A stretch of DNA of 64,000 nt from Psychromonas arctica DSM 14288 (GCF_000482725.1 NZ_KI519481.1:1-64000), one strand, 5' to 3'; numbered from the stretch's first letter, positions 26,910 to 37,336 are shown. Notes: a model not told the origin generated them from the letters alone. Translations and numbers: made by a program.

Positions 26910-29195
26910 ATGTTCAGTTATTTTATCCCCACCGCGAAAGGGCTTGCGCCTTTATTAGAAGTAGAACTTAAAGATCTTGGTATTGAAAATACTAAGCAAA
27001 TTGCTGGTGGTGTTAGCTTCGACGGTTCATTAGAGCAAGGTTACCAAGTATGTTTATGGTCTCGTTTTGCCTCTCGTGTATTACTTAAATTAAGTGAATT
27101 CAAAGTTATCGATCCAATGGATTTATACCTTGGGTGTAGCAATATCCCATGGGAAACGCACTTTGATGTTGATAAAACATTCTCCATTGACTTTTCTGGT
27201 AGTAACGACGAAATTCGTAACACACAGTTTGGCGCATTAAAAATTAAAGATGCGATTGTGGATCGTTTCCGTAAAAAGTTCGATGAGCGTCCTAACGTTG
27301 AAAAACGTGATGCCGATATTCGTTTTAACGGTCGTTTATTTAAAGATAAAGCGTCAATTTATATCGATCTTTCTGGTTCACCATTGCACCTTCGTGGTTA
27401 CCGTACTATTGCTGGTGAAGCGCCGTTACGTGAAACATTAGCCGCTGGTATTATTAAACGTAGTGGTTGGAAAGGTGAAGCGTTATTAGATCCAATGTGT
27501 GGTTCTGGTACGCTTATTATTGAAGCAGCAATGATGTCGTTAAATATTGCGCCGGGTTCATTACGTGAAACATTTGGTTTTGAGCATTGGAAAAAACACG
27601 ACGCTGAAACGTGGAAAACATTAAAAACGACGGCTCAGGTTTATGCTAAGCGAGCCGTGAAAGATTGTACTACACGTTTTTATGCTTCTGATTTAAGCAA
27701 AGATATGATCGCGATTGCACGCCAAAATGCACAACGCGCTGGTGTTGCAGAGTTAATTGAATTCAGCGTGCAAGATGCTAAAAAAGTATTACCACCTGAA
27801 GAATTAAGTACTGGGCTGTTAATTTCAAATCCACCATACGGTGAACGTTTAGGCGGTTTTAGTGACACTATCAGTTTATATACTGAATTAGGTCATCACT
27901 TTAAAGAAGCTTTTGCAGGTTGGAACTTAAGTATGTTCGCGATGGACACTGAACTATTAAGTTGTTTAGGAATGCGCGCAGGCAAAAGCTTTAAATTCTT
28001 TAATGGTCCAATTGAGTGTGTACTTAAAAACTACCGAATTTCGCCTAAACGTTTAGTTGAAGGTGCGGCAATTGTTGAAGAAACACCTAAACCTGCTAAG
28101 CAGCCTAAACAGGCAAAAGCAGCTGAAGTGGTTTATAAAGAATCAACTGATGATAATCCATGGGGAACCATTACACCAACGCAAGAATTCCCAATGGCTG
28201 AAGAATCTGAATCTGAAATCGTATTTAAAGAAGTTAAGCAAATTAAGCCTGCTATCTATGCGGAAGATTTTGCGAATCGTTTATTAAAAAATATGAAACG
28301 TTTAGACAAATGGGCTAAACGCGAAGATATTCAATGTTACCGTTTATATGATGCTGATTTACCTGAATATAACGTAGCCATTGATCGTTATAACGAATAT
28401 TTAATTATTCAAGAATACCGCGCTCCTAAAGAAATTGATGCACAGAAAGTACGTCGTCGTTTCTTAGATATCGTTTCAACTACGCGTTATTTATTAGATT
28501 TAACCGATGACCAATTAATCATCAAAGTGCGTGAGCGTCAAAAAGGACGCCAACAATATGAAAAATTAGACAGTAAAAAACAACGTTTAGTGGTGCAAGA
28601 AGGGCCTGCAAAACTGATTGTAAATTTACAAGATTATTTAGATACTGGTCTGTTTTTGGATCACCGTCCAACACGTTTACGTATTGGCAATATGGCCAAG
28701 GGCAAAGATTTCTTAAACCTATTTTGTTACACCGCAACCGCTTCTGTTCATGCGGCATTAGGTGGCGCTAAATCAACAACCAGTGTCGATATGTCTAATA
28801 CTTACCTAAATTGGGGCCAAGAAAACTTCACTGAGAATGGCATTCAAGGTAAGCATGAATTTATTCAACAGGATTGTATTAAATGGTTACAACATGCGCA
28901 TGAAATGTATGACCTTATTTTTATTGATCCACCTACCTTTTCGAACTCTAAACGTATGAGTGATGTGTTTGATGTGCAAGATGACCATGTGGCATTATTA
29001 ACATCGGCGAGTGAGCGTGTTAATCCAAACGGAGAGATTATTTTCTCGAATAATAAACGTGGCTTTAAACTTGACCTTGAAGCAATCAAAGCACTTGGTT
29101 TTTATGTCAAAGATATTAGTAAAGCATCCATCCCTGAAGATTTTAAAGGTAATGATAAAATCCACCAGTGTTGGTTACTGACCAAGCATAGTTAA
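26910..29195 (+). CDS. rlmL: Bifunctional 23S rRNA methyltransferase RlmKL
   Basis: Fusion of RlmL (m2G2445) and RlmK (m7G2069), acting on 23S rRNA. The ATG at 26910 (MFSYFIPTAKGLAPLLEVEL) matches the family start; an upstream ATG would add 18 atypical residues. The N-terminal half has the THUMP region, DPMCGSGTLIIEAA and LISNPPYGERL (~residue 305). The C-terminal half has NLFCYTATASVHAALGGA and FIDPPTFSNSKR (~670). 761 residues against ~702 in E. coli; the excess is mainly a Lys/Pro/Glu-rich linker near residues 390-450 between the two enzymes. Confidence 0.95.
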   Translation: MFSYFIPTAKGLAPLLEVELKDLGIENTKQIAGGVSFDGSLEQGYQVCLWSRFASRVLLKLSEFKVIDPMDLYLGCSNIPWETHFDVDKTFSIDFSGSNDEIRNTQFGALKIKDAIVDRFRKKFDERPNVEKRDADIRFNGRLFKDKASIYIDLSGSPLHLRGYRTIAGEAPLRETLAAGIIKRSGWKGEALLDPMCGSGTLIIEAAMMSLNIAPGSLRETFGFEHWKKHDAETWKTLKTTAQVYAKRAVKDCTTRFYASDLSKDMIAIARQNAQRAGVAELIEFSVQDAKKVLPPEELSTGLLISNPPYGERLGGFSDTISLYTELGHHFKEAFAGWNLSMFAMDTELLSCLGMRAGKSFKFFNGPIECVLKNYRISPKRLVEGAAIVEETPKPAKQPKQAKAAEVVYKESTDDNPWGTITPTQEFPMAEESESEIVFKEVKQIKPAIYAEDFANRLLKNMKRLDKWAKREDIQCYRLYDADLPEYNVAIDRYNEYLIIQEYRAPKEIDAQKVRRRFLDIVSTTRYLLDLTDDQLIIKVRERQKGRQQYEKLDSKKQRLVVQEGPAKLIVNLQDYLDTGLFLDHRPTRLRIGNMAKGKDFLNLFCYTATASVHAALGGAKSTTSVDMSNTYLNWGQENFTENGIQGKHEFIQQDCIKWLQHAHEMYDLIFIDPPTFSNSKRMSDVFDVQDDHVALLTSASERVNPNGEIIFSNNKRGFKLDLEAIKALGFYVKDISKASIPEDFKGNDKIHQCWLLTKHS

Positions 29196-29223
29196 CAAAT
29201 TATAAGTAATAGACAATTAAAAA

Positions 29224-29457
29224 ATGAATTTACCTGTTTTATATCATACCGATGGTTGCCATCTTTGTGAGCAAGCAATGGCATTGTTAGCGCAATGCCA
29301 AGTTGACTATGTGTTAGTCGATATCATTAGCGAACAACACTTAGTCGATTCATTTGGTATTCGTATTCCAGTATTAGAAAACGCAAACGGCCAACATCTT
29401 GATTGGCCTTTTGCGTCACCTCAAATCAAACAATTCTTATCACCTAATAAAGAGTGA
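29224..29457 (+). CDS. Glutaredoxin-like (DUF836) family protein
   Basis: 77 residues with a thioredoxin-type start LYHTDGCHLCEQAMALL (CXXC at residues 14-17) and FGIRIPVLENANGQHLDWPF, where the cis-Pro is expected. Likely a small thiol-redox protein. Lies between rlmL and uup with gaps of 28 and 6 bases, a common gammaproteobacterial order. Confidence 0.82.
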   Translation: MNLPVLYHTDGCHLCEQAMALLAQCQVDYVLVDIISEQHLVDSFGIRIPVLENANGQHLDWPFASPQIKQFLSPNKE

Positions 29458-29463
29458 ATAACC

Positions 29464-31377
29464 GTGGCATTATTAACATTACATAACGCAGAACTGGCTT
29501 TTGGCGGTGGTGCGTTATTAAATAAATCAAATTTAGTTATTGAACCAAACGAGCGTGTTTGTTTAGTAGGAAGAAACGGTGCCGGTAAATCGACACTGTT
29601 AAAAGTCCTTGATGGTCGTATTCAATTAGACGATGGTTCGTTATTAATTAACAACGATGTAAAAATCGCGCGTCTTGAGCAAGATCCACCAACGGCAAGT
29701 ACCATGAGTGCCTATGACTTTGTGGCATCAGGCATGGAAAATGCGGGTGTGGTGCTGAGTCAATACCATGAACAATTACATATCATTGCTGAAGACTGCA
29801 GTGAAAAAGCGATGAATAAATTACAACGCTTACAGGAACAAATTGACCAACTTGATGCGTGGCAATTAGATTCGAAAATTAATCAAATTTTAGACCGTTT
29901 AGCCATTGATCCTGAAATCACATTAGATCAATTGTCCGGTGGTTGGTTACGTAAAGTCGCACTGGCTAAAGCGTTAGTGAATGACCCTGATTTATTATTA
30001 TTAGACGAACCTACTAACCACTTAGACGTGGGAACTATCGAATGGCTTGAGCAATTTTTAATGTCATTCCAAGGTTCTATTGTTTTTATCAGTCATGACC
30101 GTGAATTCATTCGTCGTTTAGCAACCCGTATCGTTGATATTGATCGTGGTAAGTTAAGTTCATGGCCAGGTGGTTATGAAGATTACTTAATTGCTAAAGA
30201 AGAAGCATTACGTGTTGAAGATGAACAGAATGCAGAATTCGACCGTAAATTAGCCATTGAAGAAACGTGGATCCGTCAAGGTATCAAAGCGCGTCGAACC
30301 CGAAATGAAGGCCGTGTGCGTGCGCTTAAATCTTTACGACAAGAACGTTCAGAGCGAACTAATGTGCAAGGCAAAGCCAAAATTATTGTCGATGAAGCTG
30401 CACGCTCTGGCAAAATTATCTTTGAAACTGAAGGTCTAACTTACAGTTACGATGATTTACGTATTGTGCGTGACTTTTCAACAACGATCATGCGTGGTGA
30501 TAAAATTGCATTAGTGGGCCGAAATGGCTGTGGTAAAAGTACACTGCTTAAATTGTTACTGGGTAATCTTGAACCTGATCAAGGTACGGTAAAATGTGGT
30601 ACTAAGTTAGAAGTGGCTTATTTTGACCAATACCGTGATGCATTAGATCCTGAAAAAACCGTGGTTGATAACCTAGCAGAAGGCAAACAAGAAGTAGAAA
30701 TCAATGGTAATAAACGCCATGTATTAGGTTATTTACAAGATTTCTTGTTCCACCCAGATCGCGCGCGTACGCCAGTTAAAGCATTATCAGGTGGAGAGAA
30801 AAACCGTCTCCTATTAGCAAAAATATTCCTAAAACCAAGTAATTTCTTGATCTTAGATGAACCGACTAATGATCTTGATGTCGAAACGCTGGAGTTATTA
30901 GAAGAGTTATTAGCAAATTACCAAGGCACCTTATTATTAGTGAGCCATGACCGTAGTTTTGTTGATAACACAGTAACCCATACATGGTTTTTTGATGGCA
31001 ATGGTAATATTCAACAATTTGTTGGTGGTTACAGTGATGCTGTGCGTCATAAAGCGCAAAGTGAAGCACCAATCAAAGTGGTTAAAGAAAAAAAATCAGC
31101 ACCTGCTACTGTTGAAAAAACGGTGTCTAAAGCACCTGCTAAAAAGAAAAAATTGTCATATAAAATTCAACTTGAGTTAGATGGTTTACCCGCTTTACTA
31201 GAACAATTAGAAGAGCAAGTAGGTACATTACAAGAAACCATTAATACGCCTGAGTTTTTTACTAAAGATAAAAAAGAAGCCGACCAATTCTTAGCGCTAT
31301 TAGCTGAAACGGAAGAGAAGCTAGACACTGCTTTTGCACGTTGGGAAGAATTGGACGAGTTACAAAACGGAGAGTAA
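29464..31377 (+). CDS. uup: ABC-F ATPase Uup
   Basis: Soluble ABC-F protein with two ATPase cassettes, linked to ribosome function and to precise transposon excision. 637 residues; GTG start, 6 bases after the glutaredoxin-like gene. Cassette 1 has GRNGAGKST and LSGGWLRKVALAKAL with LLLLDEPTNHLD; cassette 2 has GRNGCGKST, LSGGEKNRLLLAKIFL and ILDEPTNDLD. The C-terminal coiled-coil DNA-binding domain (YKIQLELDGLPALLEQLEEQV) is present after a Lys/Ala-rich linker. Confidence 0.95.
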   Translation: MALLTLHNAELAFGGGALLNKSNLVIEPNERVCLVGRNGAGKSTLLKVLDGRIQLDDGSLLINNDVKIARLEQDPPTASTMSAYDFVASGMENAGVVLSQYHEQLHIIAEDCSEKAMNKLQRLQEQIDQLDAWQLDSKINQILDRLAIDPEITLDQLSGGWLRKVALAKALVNDPDLLLLDEPTNHLDVGTIEWLEQFLMSFQGSIVFISHDREFIRRLATRIVDIDRGKLSSWPGGYEDYLIAKEEALRVEDEQNAEFDRKLAIEETWIRQGIKARRTRNEGRVRALKSLRQERSERTNVQGKAKIIVDEAARSGKIIFETEGLTYSYDDLRIVRDFSTTIMRGDKIALVGRNGCGKSTLLKLLLGNLEPDQGTVKCGTKLEVAYFDQYRDALDPEKTVVDNLAEGKQEVEINGNKRHVLGYLQDFLFHPDRARTPVKALSGGEKNRLLLAKIFLKPSNFLILDEPTNDLDVETLELLEELLANYQGTLLLVSHDRSFVDNTVTHTWFFDGNGNIQQFVGGYSDAVRHKAQSEAPIKVVKEKKSAPATVEKTVSKAPAKKKKLSYKIQLELDGLPALLEQLEEQVGTLQETINTPEFFTKDKKEADQFLALLAETEEKLDTAFARWEELDELQNGE

Positions 31378-31384
31378 TGTTTAC

Positions 31385-33214
31385 ATGAAATACACAAAAA
31401 GTATCTCAATTATCGCCCTATTATCTGCAAGCAGTGCTTGGGCCGCGACTACAACACCTTATTATGATGTTGAAATATTATCTGTTGATACAGACGGCAG
31501 TAATATTGGACCGTTTCCTTCTGCGATCACTGAAGAAGGTAGTTTATTTGCTGCATACGCTTTCAAAGCGCAATTAGAACAAGATATAGACTTAGGGCTA
31601 CCTTTTACCTTTAACCAAACCTGTTTTTATGATGATGACGTTTGTGATTCCGCATTTGAAGGTAGTGAGAGTAGTACTGAGTTAAGTTTTGAAAATGCAT
31701 ATCAAGCTTGGCGTAATGCAATGTTTGATATTGATGCAGGTAATGCTGATCCAAGTAGTTATTTCTTTGGTGCAACCAGTAATATCAATGTTGAAGGTTT
31801 TGGCAGCGATACCGATGTTAAAGTGACTGATGTTGTAGATTCTAGTTTATTAAGTCGCAGTTTTGCTGTCGGATATGGCTCTGCGCCTTACGCATCAGAT
31901 GCCACACGTGATTTTGTTCGTCGTGGTTTTATCACTGATGCGAGTACTAGTACTGCATCTGTTTCATTGATGCCAGATTTTGATACCGACGGTGGTTTTA
32001 CTAGCGCGTATAAAATGCGTGATGTGGAATACAGCAATGGCGATAAGAAGACGCTAATTGTAGGTAACAGCAGCAAGTCATTGTCTGGTGGTGATGATGA
32101 TACTGATAATTTTGACCTTTGTTATAGCAGCGGTGATACCAATGAGGTTGAGACTCTCAATGACCTTGTTTATTGCCCCGGTTTTGATACACAAGCTTGG
32201 GCTTGGGAGTACGACGGTGCTGGAACTGAAATAACAGGTTTTGCTCTGGCAACCGAGTGGTTAGATGATAATACAACAAACGAAGGCAGTAAGGCGACAT
32301 ACAGTGCAGCAGCGTTAGATATTAATAGTGCGGGTATTGCGGTTGGTGTTTCATCATTTGAATATAGTGATAGTGATCTAGGCGCGCGTCAACGTGCGAT
32401 CATCATGACCCCTAGCGACGATGGCGTTTATGGGGAGCCAACAGTAATTACTTCAGCAACAGATGAAAGTTATGATGCAAGTGGTGATTATGATGATGAA
32501 GATACTTACTATAACTCATGGGCTCAAACGATTACTGACGATAATATCGTAATGGGTAATCGACAATACTCATCATCTAAAAATGTAAATAAACCTGTTG
32601 AAATGTTTATTTATGATATCGACAATAACAGCATTGATTTCCCTCTGTTAAATAAAAAAGTATTATCGACTAAACAACGTTTAGCAGGCGATAGTAGTGC
32701 TAGAGACGGTGCGAACAGTAGAGGTTATGATATGAATAACAGTGGTCTGATTGTCGGTAAAGCCGATGCTTATGACCAAATTGGTCCTGTTACTGGTGGT
32801 AGCCCTCGTACACAAAGTGCATTTTTATATGAGAATACCAGCGGTGATAGTTGGTTCTTAGAGGATTTACTATGTAGCGCGGATGCGAATGGTAAAGTTT
32901 CGCACCCATTAATTCGTCTACAAAGTGCAACGGCGATTAATGATAACGGTGTGATCCTGGCTCAAGGTTATCAGTACGATACAATTGACGACTATACTAA
33001 TAAAGCTAATGCAGAACAGATAATGGTGAAATTAACGCCTGATTTAACCTCTGAGCCGAATAACAGCCCTAACTGTTGGGAGTCGTCAGCGTTAGTTAAT
33101 AGTGATGCTTCTTACGAGCGTAGCGGTGGCGGTGCAAGTTTTGCGTTATGGTTATTTGCTTTACCGTTGTTACTGACACGTCGCTTCTTTAGAAAAAATA
33201 ATAAAACAGCATAA
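31385..33214 (+). CDS. DUF3466 family exported protein with GlyGly-CTERM sorting signal
   Basis: 609 residues. The ATG at 31385 gives a clean signal peptide (MKYTKSISIIALLSASSAWA). The body is acidic and Asp/Ser/Thr-rich with repeated 'INSAGIAVG / MNNSGLIVGKA / INDNGVILAQG' motifs typical of DUF3466. The C terminus is a Gly-rich segment, a hydrophobic helix and a basic tail (ERSGGGASFALWLFALPLLL then RRFFRK), the GlyGly-CTERM pattern cleaved by rhombosortase and linked to surface display through type II secretion. The gene starts 7 bases after uup and is probably co-transcribed with it. No enzymatic motif seen. Confidence 0.85.
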   Translation: MKYTKSISIIALLSASSAWAATTTPYYDVEILSVDTDGSNIGPFPSAITEEGSLFAAYAFKAQLEQDIDLGLPFTFNQTCFYDDDVCDSAFEGSESSTELSFENAYQAWRNAMFDIDAGNADPSSYFFGATSNINVEGFGSDTDVKVTDVVDSSLLSRSFAVGYGSAPYASDATRDFVRRGFITDASTSTASVSLMPDFDTDGGFTSAYKMRDVEYSNGDKKTLIVGNSSKSLSGGDDDTDNFDLCYSSGDTNEVETLNDLVYCPGFDTQAWAWEYDGAGTEITGFALATEWLDDNTTNEGSKATYSAAALDINSAGIAVGVSSFEYSDSDLGARQRAIIMTPSDDGVYGEPTVITSATDESYDASGDYDDEDTYYNSWAQTITDDNIVMGNRQYSSSKNVNKPVEMFIYDIDNNSIDFPLLNKKVLSTKQRLAGDSSARDGANSRGYDMNNSGLIVGKADAYDQIGPVTGGSPRTQSAFLYENTSGDSWFLEDLLCSADANGKVSHPLIRLQSATAINDNGVILAQGYQYDTIDDYTNKANAEQIMVKLTPDLTSEPNNSPNCWESSALVNSDASYERSGGGASFALWLFALPLLLTRRFFRKNNKTA

Positions 33215-33280
33215 ATTGAACAGTTAAGTTATATGACGTAATTTCTATAATTTGACTATTTTTTAACTTGTTGATTTAAA

Positions 33281-33312
33281 GGCTTATTGCAAGAATGTAA
33301 TAAGCTTTTTTT
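33281..33312 (+). terminator. Rho-independent terminator after the DUF3466 gene
   Basis: GCTTATT and AATAAGC separated by a 10-base loop, followed by seven T. Good intrinsic terminator. Confidence 0.75.
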
Positions 33313-33359
33313 ATTTCTGCCCATAAAAAAATTAATAAAAAATGAATAAAATAATTCAC

Positions 33360-33377
33360 TTGTAATCAAAGTGTCAC
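33360..33377 (+). promoter_or_regulatory. Pho box upstream of pstS
   Basis: TTGTAAT-CAAA-GTGTCAC has the 7-4-7 spacing of the PhoB box (CTGTNAT repeats); it matches 6 and 5 of 7 positions in the two halves. It lies 110 bases before the pstS-like ATG, which fits PhoBR control. Confidence 0.6.
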
Positions 33378-33487
33378 ATTAAAGCTTCATATTAAGCAAC
33401 ATCGCTACCAAGCGTAATGGATATTTTGTTAAATAATTAATGAAATACAAATCAACTAAATTAACTTAGTAGAAAATGGAGTTTTGA

Positions 33488-34453
33488 ATGAAACTTAAAA
33501 TGTTAGCCGCAGCGGTTACTTTAGGTACTGCATCATTAATGTCGACACCTGTTCTTGCAGCAGACCATACTTTGCCTTCTTACACGAAAGTAAGTGGTAT
33601 TTCTGGCAACCTTTCATCTGTTGGCTCTGATACTTTAGCAAATATGATGACATTTTGGGCGGAAGAGTTTAAACGCCAATACCCAAATATTAACATTCAA
33701 ATTCAAGCGGCAGGATCGTCAACTGCGCCACCATCTCTGACTGAAGGTACTTCTCAGTTCGGTCCAATGAGCCGTAAAATGAAGTCTAAAGAAATAGAAT
33801 CATTCGAAAAGCATTACGGTTATAAACCAACAGAAATTCGCGTAGCGATTGATGCATTAGCCGTATTTGTTAATAAAGATAATCCAATCGAAGGTTTATC
33901 AATCAAACAAGTCGATGCTATTTTTTCATCTACTCAAAAATGTGGCAATGATAAAAATGCCACTCGTTGGTCAGATGTTGGCTTGACAGGGAACTGGGCA
34001 GATAAAGATATTCAATTATTTGGTCGTAATTCGGTATCAGGCACTTATGGTTACTTTAAATCAAAAGCGTTATGTAAAGGCGATTATAAGAACTCTGTTA
34101 ATGAACAACCTGGCTCTGCATCAGTGGTTCAGTCTGTAGCCTCTTCTTTAAACTCTATCGGTTACTCTGGTATTGGTTATAAAGTGGCGGGTGTTAAAGC
34201 AGTTGCGTTGTCTAAGAAAGGCGGACCATTCGTTGAAGCAACAATGGAAAATGCAATTAGCGGTAAATACCCGTTATCTCGTTTCCTATACGTTTATGTT
34301 AATAAGCATCCAAACAAACCACTTTCACCGCTGCAAGCTGAGTTCATTAAACTAATGTTATCTGAGCAAGGTCAAGGTATTGTGAAAAAAGATGGTTACA
34401 TACCACTACCAGTCGCTGTAGTAGAAAAAGAACTTGCTAAACTAGGTCTTTAA
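33488..34453 (+). CDS. PstS-family phosphate-binding protein
   Basis: Periplasmic phosphate-binding protein. 321 residues with a signal peptide ([24 protein letters not shown]). Binding-loop features include [44 protein letters not shown] and [18 protein letters not shown]. It belongs to the PstS-like/SphX group rather than the classical enteric PstS. No pstCAB transporter genes are adjacent, and terminators lie on both sides, so it is a stand-alone gene, probably induced under phosphate starvation through the Pho box. Confidence 0.88.
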   Translation: MKLKMLAAAVTLGTASLMSTPVLAADHTLPSYTKVSGISGNLSSVGSDTLANMMTFWAEEFKRQYPNINIQIQAAGSSTAPPSLTEGTSQFGPMSRKMKSKEIESFEKHYGYKPTEIRVAIDALAVFVNKDNPIEGLSIKQVDAIFSSTQKCGNDKNATRWSDVGLTGNWADKDIQLFGRNSVSGTYGYFKSKALCKGDYKNSVNEQPGSASVVQSVASSLNSIGYSGIGYKVAGVKAVALSKKGGPFVEATMENAISGKYPLSRFLYVYVNKHPNKPLSPLQAEFIKLMLSEQGQGIVKKDGYIPLPVAVVEKELAKLGL

Positions 34454-34485
34454 TTTCCTAGTAAAGTCCCAGTAAATAAAGTAAT

Positions 34486-34516
34486 AAAAAACAGCGCTTT
34501 TTAGCGCTGTTTTTGT
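34486..34516 (+). terminator. Rho-independent terminator after the phosphate-binding gene
   Basis: AAAACAGCGCT, a TTTT loop, AGCGCTGTTTTT. Strong palindromic stem with a T run, 33 bases after the stop. Confidence 0.88.
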
Positions 34517-34698
34517 TTCTGCTGTAACAGTGTTGTTCAGGCTATATAATACCAACTCTGCTAGCTAACTGCATAATTTAGTCTTTACTTTAAAGGTAAT
34601 AATTCAGTTAAACTTCTATTTTTTTATGAATTATTGAGAAATGTAAGATGAAAGAGTAAGATCGAATTTTATCGTTAGAGCCTATAAGTGAGCACATC

Positions 34699-36390
34699 TT
34701 GTTTTCTGCATTAAAAAAATCTATTTCGAGCAAACCGACACTTTTTGATATTCAAGCAAATGTATTAGCGGGGTTAGCCGTAGGCGTTATTGCCTTACCA
34801 CTCTCTATGGCATTAGCTATTGCCAGTGGTGTCCCCCCCCAACATGGATTATATACCGCTATTATTTCCGGCCTTTTTATTGCTGTTTGTGGTGGCTCAA
34901 AAGTAAATATATCAGGACCTACAGCCGCCTTTGTGGTTGTCTTGTTACCAATTGTTCATCAATTTGGAATCGGTGGATTGTTAATTAGTGGGTTTATGGC
35001 GGGTATCTTTTTAATTTTGATGGGGGTAGGTAAGCTTGGAAAGCTGATTGAGATTGTTCCTTACCCAGTCATTATTGGATTTACAGCGGGTATTGGGGTT
35101 GTTATAGGTACATTGCAAATAAAAGATTTTTTAGGGCTGAGCATTGCATCATTTGAAGGGGATTATCTTGATAAACTCTCTTTAATCATCTCTTCATTAC
35201 CGACGATCAATTTTCAAGAATTTTTCATCGGTGGGCTTACCATTGTCATTTTGTTATTGTGGCCACGAGTACACTCAAAAGTGCCAGGCCATCTGATTGC
35301 ACTGCTTGTTGGTTCTCTTACTGCTTGGGGAATTCAATATTTTTATGCGGACTTTTCCGTTGCGACTATTGGCAGTCGCTTTCACTATGATATAAACGGC
35401 ATAACCGGTGATGGTATCCCCGCCATTTTACCTGCTTTTGAATGGCCATGGAATTTACCCAATGCAGATGGCCAGCCAATTGGTATCAGCTTTGATCTTA
35501 TCAAAATGCTATTACCGTCTGCGATCACTATTGCGATTTTAGGCTCGCTTGAGTCTTTGTTATGTGCAGTAGTCGCTGACGGAATGTCAGGCAAGAAACA
35601 TAACCCCAATGATGAACTTATCGGTCAAGGTATTGGTAACATGATTGCTCCATTGTTTGGTGGTATTCCAGCAACCGCTGCGATAGCGCGTACGGCGGCA
35701 AATATCAAAGCAGGCGGTACGATTCCTTTAGCTGCTGTCGTTCATGGTTTATTTATTCTTGGCTCAATACTCGCATTGACACCTTTGTTAGCTTATATAC
35801 CCATGGCATCGATGGCGGCTTTACTATTAGTCGTTGCATGGAATATGAGTGAAGCGAAACATTTTATCCGCACGGTTAAAGTTGCACCTAAAGATGATGT
35901 TATTGTACTTATTTTATGTTTTGTTCTGACGGTACTGTTTGATATGACTATTGCAGTAGCCGTTGGAATTGGATTAGCTGCTATGTTGTTTATTCGCCGA
36001 AGCATTACTCTGACAGATACCTCGCGAGTGGAGAAAGATCATGAAGTTTATGATGATCTCTCAGACAGCATTGTTATCTATGATATTAACGGTTCATTAT
36101 TTTTTGGGTCAGCACAAAAAGCATTACAAAGCATTTCAATTGTCACACCCAACCTTCGCGTTATCATACTCGATATGTCGGAAGTCACTATGCTGGATAT
36201 GAGTGCTATTATTGCAATTGAATCGATTAAAGAAAGTCTTGATAAACAGCAGATAGGCTTAGTGATTAATAATCTGCAGCCGCGTATGGTGTTGAAATTA
36301 CGACGTGCTGGTATTCGCTTTAAACCACGTAAATTACAATTCTCTCGAACACTTAAAGATGGGATTGCAATTGCACGTAATATGCATTGA
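34699..36390 (+). CDS. SulP-family inorganic anion transporter with STAS domain
   Basis: 563 residues. Ten or more hydrophobic segments follow the SulP signature NVLAGLAVGVIALPLSMALAIASGVPPQHGLYTAII, with SKVNISGPTAAFVVVLLPI and GQGIGNMIAPLFGGIPATAAIARTAANIKAGG. A C-terminal STAS domain occupies ~440-555. Substrate may be sulfate, bicarbonate or another anion; marine members of this type are often bicarbonate transporters. The start is a TTG behind GTGAG; no in-frame ATG precedes the conserved block. Confidence 0.88.
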   Translation: MFSALKKSISSKPTLFDIQANVLAGLAVGVIALPLSMALAIASGVPPQHGLYTAIISGLFIAVCGGSKVNISGPTAAFVVVLLPIVHQFGIGGLLISGFMAGIFLILMGVGKLGKLIEIVPYPVIIGFTAGIGVVIGTLQIKDFLGLSIASFEGDYLDKLSLIISSLPTINFQEFFIGGLTIVILLLWPRVHSKVPGHLIALLVGSLTAWGIQYFYADFSVATIGSRFHYDINGITGDGIPAILPAFEWPWNLPNADGQPIGISFDLIKMLLPSAITIAILGSLESLLCAVVADGMSGKKHNPNDELIGQGIGNMIAPLFGGIPATAAIARTAANIKAGGTIPLAAVVHGLFILGSILALTPLLAYIPMASMAALLLVVAWNMSEAKHFIRTVKVAPKDDVIVLILCFVLTVLFDMTIAVAVGIGLAAMLFIRRSITLTDTSRVEKDHEVYDDLSDSIVIYDINGSLFFGSAQKALQSISIVTPNLRVIILDMSEVTMLDMSAIIAIESIKESLDKQQIGLVINNLQPRMVLKLRRAGIRFKPRKLQFSRTLKDGIAIARNMH

Positions 36391-36967
36391 TGCGGTAACT
36401 ACGGATTATAAACCTTATGAAAACTAGATGCTTGCCTCTCGGTGGGCTCTTTGTACCAATAGCCTAAAATCAATGCATGTTGATTGGCTAGAAAAGATGG
36501 CGAGTAGAATTTATGTTAATCGATTTTTCTCATGCGATACAGCCATGAAGATTGGTTTTAATATTAAGTGGATGCGTTATTTTAAGGTCTATTTTGAAGT
36601 CGTTCTTTGAGGTAATCACTGAATAACTTACTACCTGTACTTAACCTCCCGAGAAAACGCATTCTGCACACAAACATTACTCCAAACACCATGTTGGGTG
36701 GGGTATAAATCAGTAAAAAACTCACACCAAGAGCGGGGTGTATGAGGCCATTAGCTTGTAAGCAATTATTGATTTTTTATGTTTAGCGTATTTTTTGAAG
36801 TTGCTGAGTTTTCTGGATACAATTTATATTTTTCTAAATAGCAGTAATAAGTACAGTCTAAATTACAGATCGAGAAAGTTGGTTTGGCCATGACATGACA
36901 GCGACTATTTATCTTACCCCTCTGTTTCACCAATTACTTATTGAACAATTCATCTGACGTAATTTAT
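36391..36967. other. Intergenic region with a possible decayed coding remnant
   Basis: 577 bp. On the minus strand an open frame of ~62 codons ending at 36582 contains HPALGVSFLLIYTPPNMVFG and a basic C-terminal part (RMRFLGRLSTGSKLF). It looks like part of a small membrane protein but has no usable start codon near a ribosome site. The plus-strand 60-codon frame at 36428-36610 overlaps it and shows no family features. I cannot assign either. Confidence 0.35.
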
Positions 36968-37336
36968 CTAGATCAGATACGATTCAAATATACGATTATA
37001 ACTAGACATAATGATTGATAATGCAAATACAAGCGCACTAAAAATGATAGCAAAACAGATCATTTTTTTAACTATTACTGAGCCGTAAGAAGTGAGTACA
37101 GTACTTTTCACATCGAACAAATTGCGTTGATAGGCATAGATGCAAACACCAACATTACAAAGCAATAAAATAATACTGCCTGCGACTAAAATTAGGTCAT
37201 TTTTAACGAACCCTAACCTTAAAAATAACATCGAAACACCGACGATTAAAAACAGCGTTCGATACCATGATAATGAGGTTCTTTCGGGTTGTAACCCAGG
37301 GTCGTCATGGCGTCTTGCTATACGGCTAGATGGCAT
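36968..37336 (-). CDS. DUF202 family small membrane protein
   Basis: 122 residues. RRHDDPGLQPERTSLSWYRTLF is the DUF202 start motif; three hydrophobic segments follow. Function unknown. Its ATG overlaps the end of the upstream DUF202 gene by 11 bases, so translation is probably coupled and the two may form a heteromer. Confidence 0.8.
   Translation of the reverse strand: MPSSRIARRHDDPGLQPERTSLSWYRTLFLIVGVSMLFLRLGFVKNDLILVAGSIILLLCNVGVCIYAYQRNLFDVKSTVLTSYGSVIVKKMICFAIIFSALVFALSIIMSSYNRIFESYLI

Noticed and set aside
36428-36610. 60-codon plus-strand frame after the SulP gene
   Set aside because: No ribosome site; overlaps a competing minus-strand open frame; neither shows family features.
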